A stretch of 64,000 nt of DNA from Chlorops oryzae (lineage: Eukaryota > Arthropoda > Insecta > Diptera > Chloropidae), in contig CM035806.1 of NCBI GenBank assembly GCA_020466095.1, forward strand, positions 56,626,916 through 56,690,915, given 5' to 3'. This document shows, one piece after another, positions 63,794 through 64,000 of this stretch; position 1 is the stretch's first letter; each line of letters opens with the position of its first letter. Under the pieces are notes generated by a model. That model did no database searches, had not been told where the DNA came from, and was given only the letters and a program-made list of their open reading frames with translations. A program made the position numbers and the translations under genes.

Positions 63794-64000
63794 ACAAGTA
63801 AGAAAGCTAAAGTCGGTCAAGCCCGACTTTGAAATACCCAGCGTCCCGACATTATGAGCGCACTATGTTTTGCTTCTCTATATGTGGGCGTGGCAGTGGG
63901 AGGCCCACATAAATTATTTCCCTACACCTTTCATTCGCCTTGGTGAACCTATGTTGCGAATTTGAAGCTTCTACGCCTTTTACTTCGCAAGTTACGAAAA
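63794..64000 (-). mobile_element. DINE-1-like 3' end, running off the window
   Basis: ACAAGTAAGAAAGCTAAAGT, CGGTCAAGCCCGACTTTGAA and GTGGGCGTGGCAGTGGGAGG match the 3' end and first tandem unit of the 51390-52476 copy almost base for base, in the same orientation. The window ends inside it. Confidence 0.9.

Noticed and set aside
1..64000. CRISPR arrays, rRNA, bacterial operons or viral genomes
   Set aside because: No regular spacer-repeat arrays, rRNA motifs, ribosome-binding-site-led gene series or viral gene sets were seen.

Overview
This window looks like transposon-dense, AT-rich heterochromatin-like or intergenic DNA from an insect, most likely a higher (schizophoran) fly. The arguments are the DINE-1-type Helentron elements with the Drosophila-like block TTCTTGATCAGG...GAGTCGATCTAGCCATGTC followed by a (GTCTG)n tract, P-element, piggyBac, mariner, Tc1/Bari-like and LOA/R1-type non-LTR families, and the lack of any prokaryotic signature. 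I found no convincing host gene, rRNA, functional tRNA or CRISPR array. Almost every recognisable coding stretch belongs to a transposable element, and most are broken.

Layout. 1-2.5 kb: a decayed Tc1 element with a MITE inside it, then the 3' end of a non-LTR element. 2.8-5.2 kb: a hAT-like element (perfect 8-bp duplication) carrying a nested DINE-1. 5.6-6.2 kb: hAT transposase remnant. 6.2-7.5 kb: a stretch with abnormal homopolymer runs, possibly poor sequence. 8-14 kb: decayed non-LTR fragments and several MITEs. 14.2-18.5 kb: a 5'-truncated, decayed LOA-like retrotransposon (minus strand). 18.9-24.1 kb: a hAT-type repeat and DINE-1 copies, one of which is split by a palindromic element that itself holds a Tc1 element of IR/DR type. 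24.4-29.6 kb: internally deleted hAT, Helentron helicase remnant, Tc1 remnant and a Transib-like element with CACAGTG termini. 30-32 kb: DINE-1 split by an inverted-repeat element. 32.5-38.7 kb: a piggyBac element bounded by TTAA, broken by a CR1/jockey-group retrotransposon and carrying a mariner fragment and a MITE. 39-45.2 kb: DINE-1 copies, hAT-type repeats, MITEs and two tRNA-derived SINE heads. 46.5-47.8 kb: P-element transposase remnant split by a MITE. 48.8-49.2 kb: long polypyrimidine tract. 49.6-52.5 kb: a TIR element and a complete DINE-1. 53.3-62.6 kb: a DDE transposase gene with a SWIM-type zinc finger, split by a full-length LOA-like retrotransposon, which is split in turn by a 1.5-kb hAT-like element. 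62.6-64 kb: repeats and two DINE-1 ends.

The best-supported results come from nesting. Target-site duplications can be read exactly at seven hAT-type insertions (8 bp each), the 12-bp duplication of the LOA-like element, TTAA of piggyBac, TA of the Tc1 element and CGTCG of the Transib-like element. Removing the 1.5-kb insert with one duplication copy rejoins the LOA-like ORF2 in frame at exactly 1,201 codons including the stop, so that retrotransposon appears young. The Tc1 element has an almost matching empty site in a related element 34 kb away. These calls were made by eye from the sequence; family names rest on remembered motif patterns and no database search was run.
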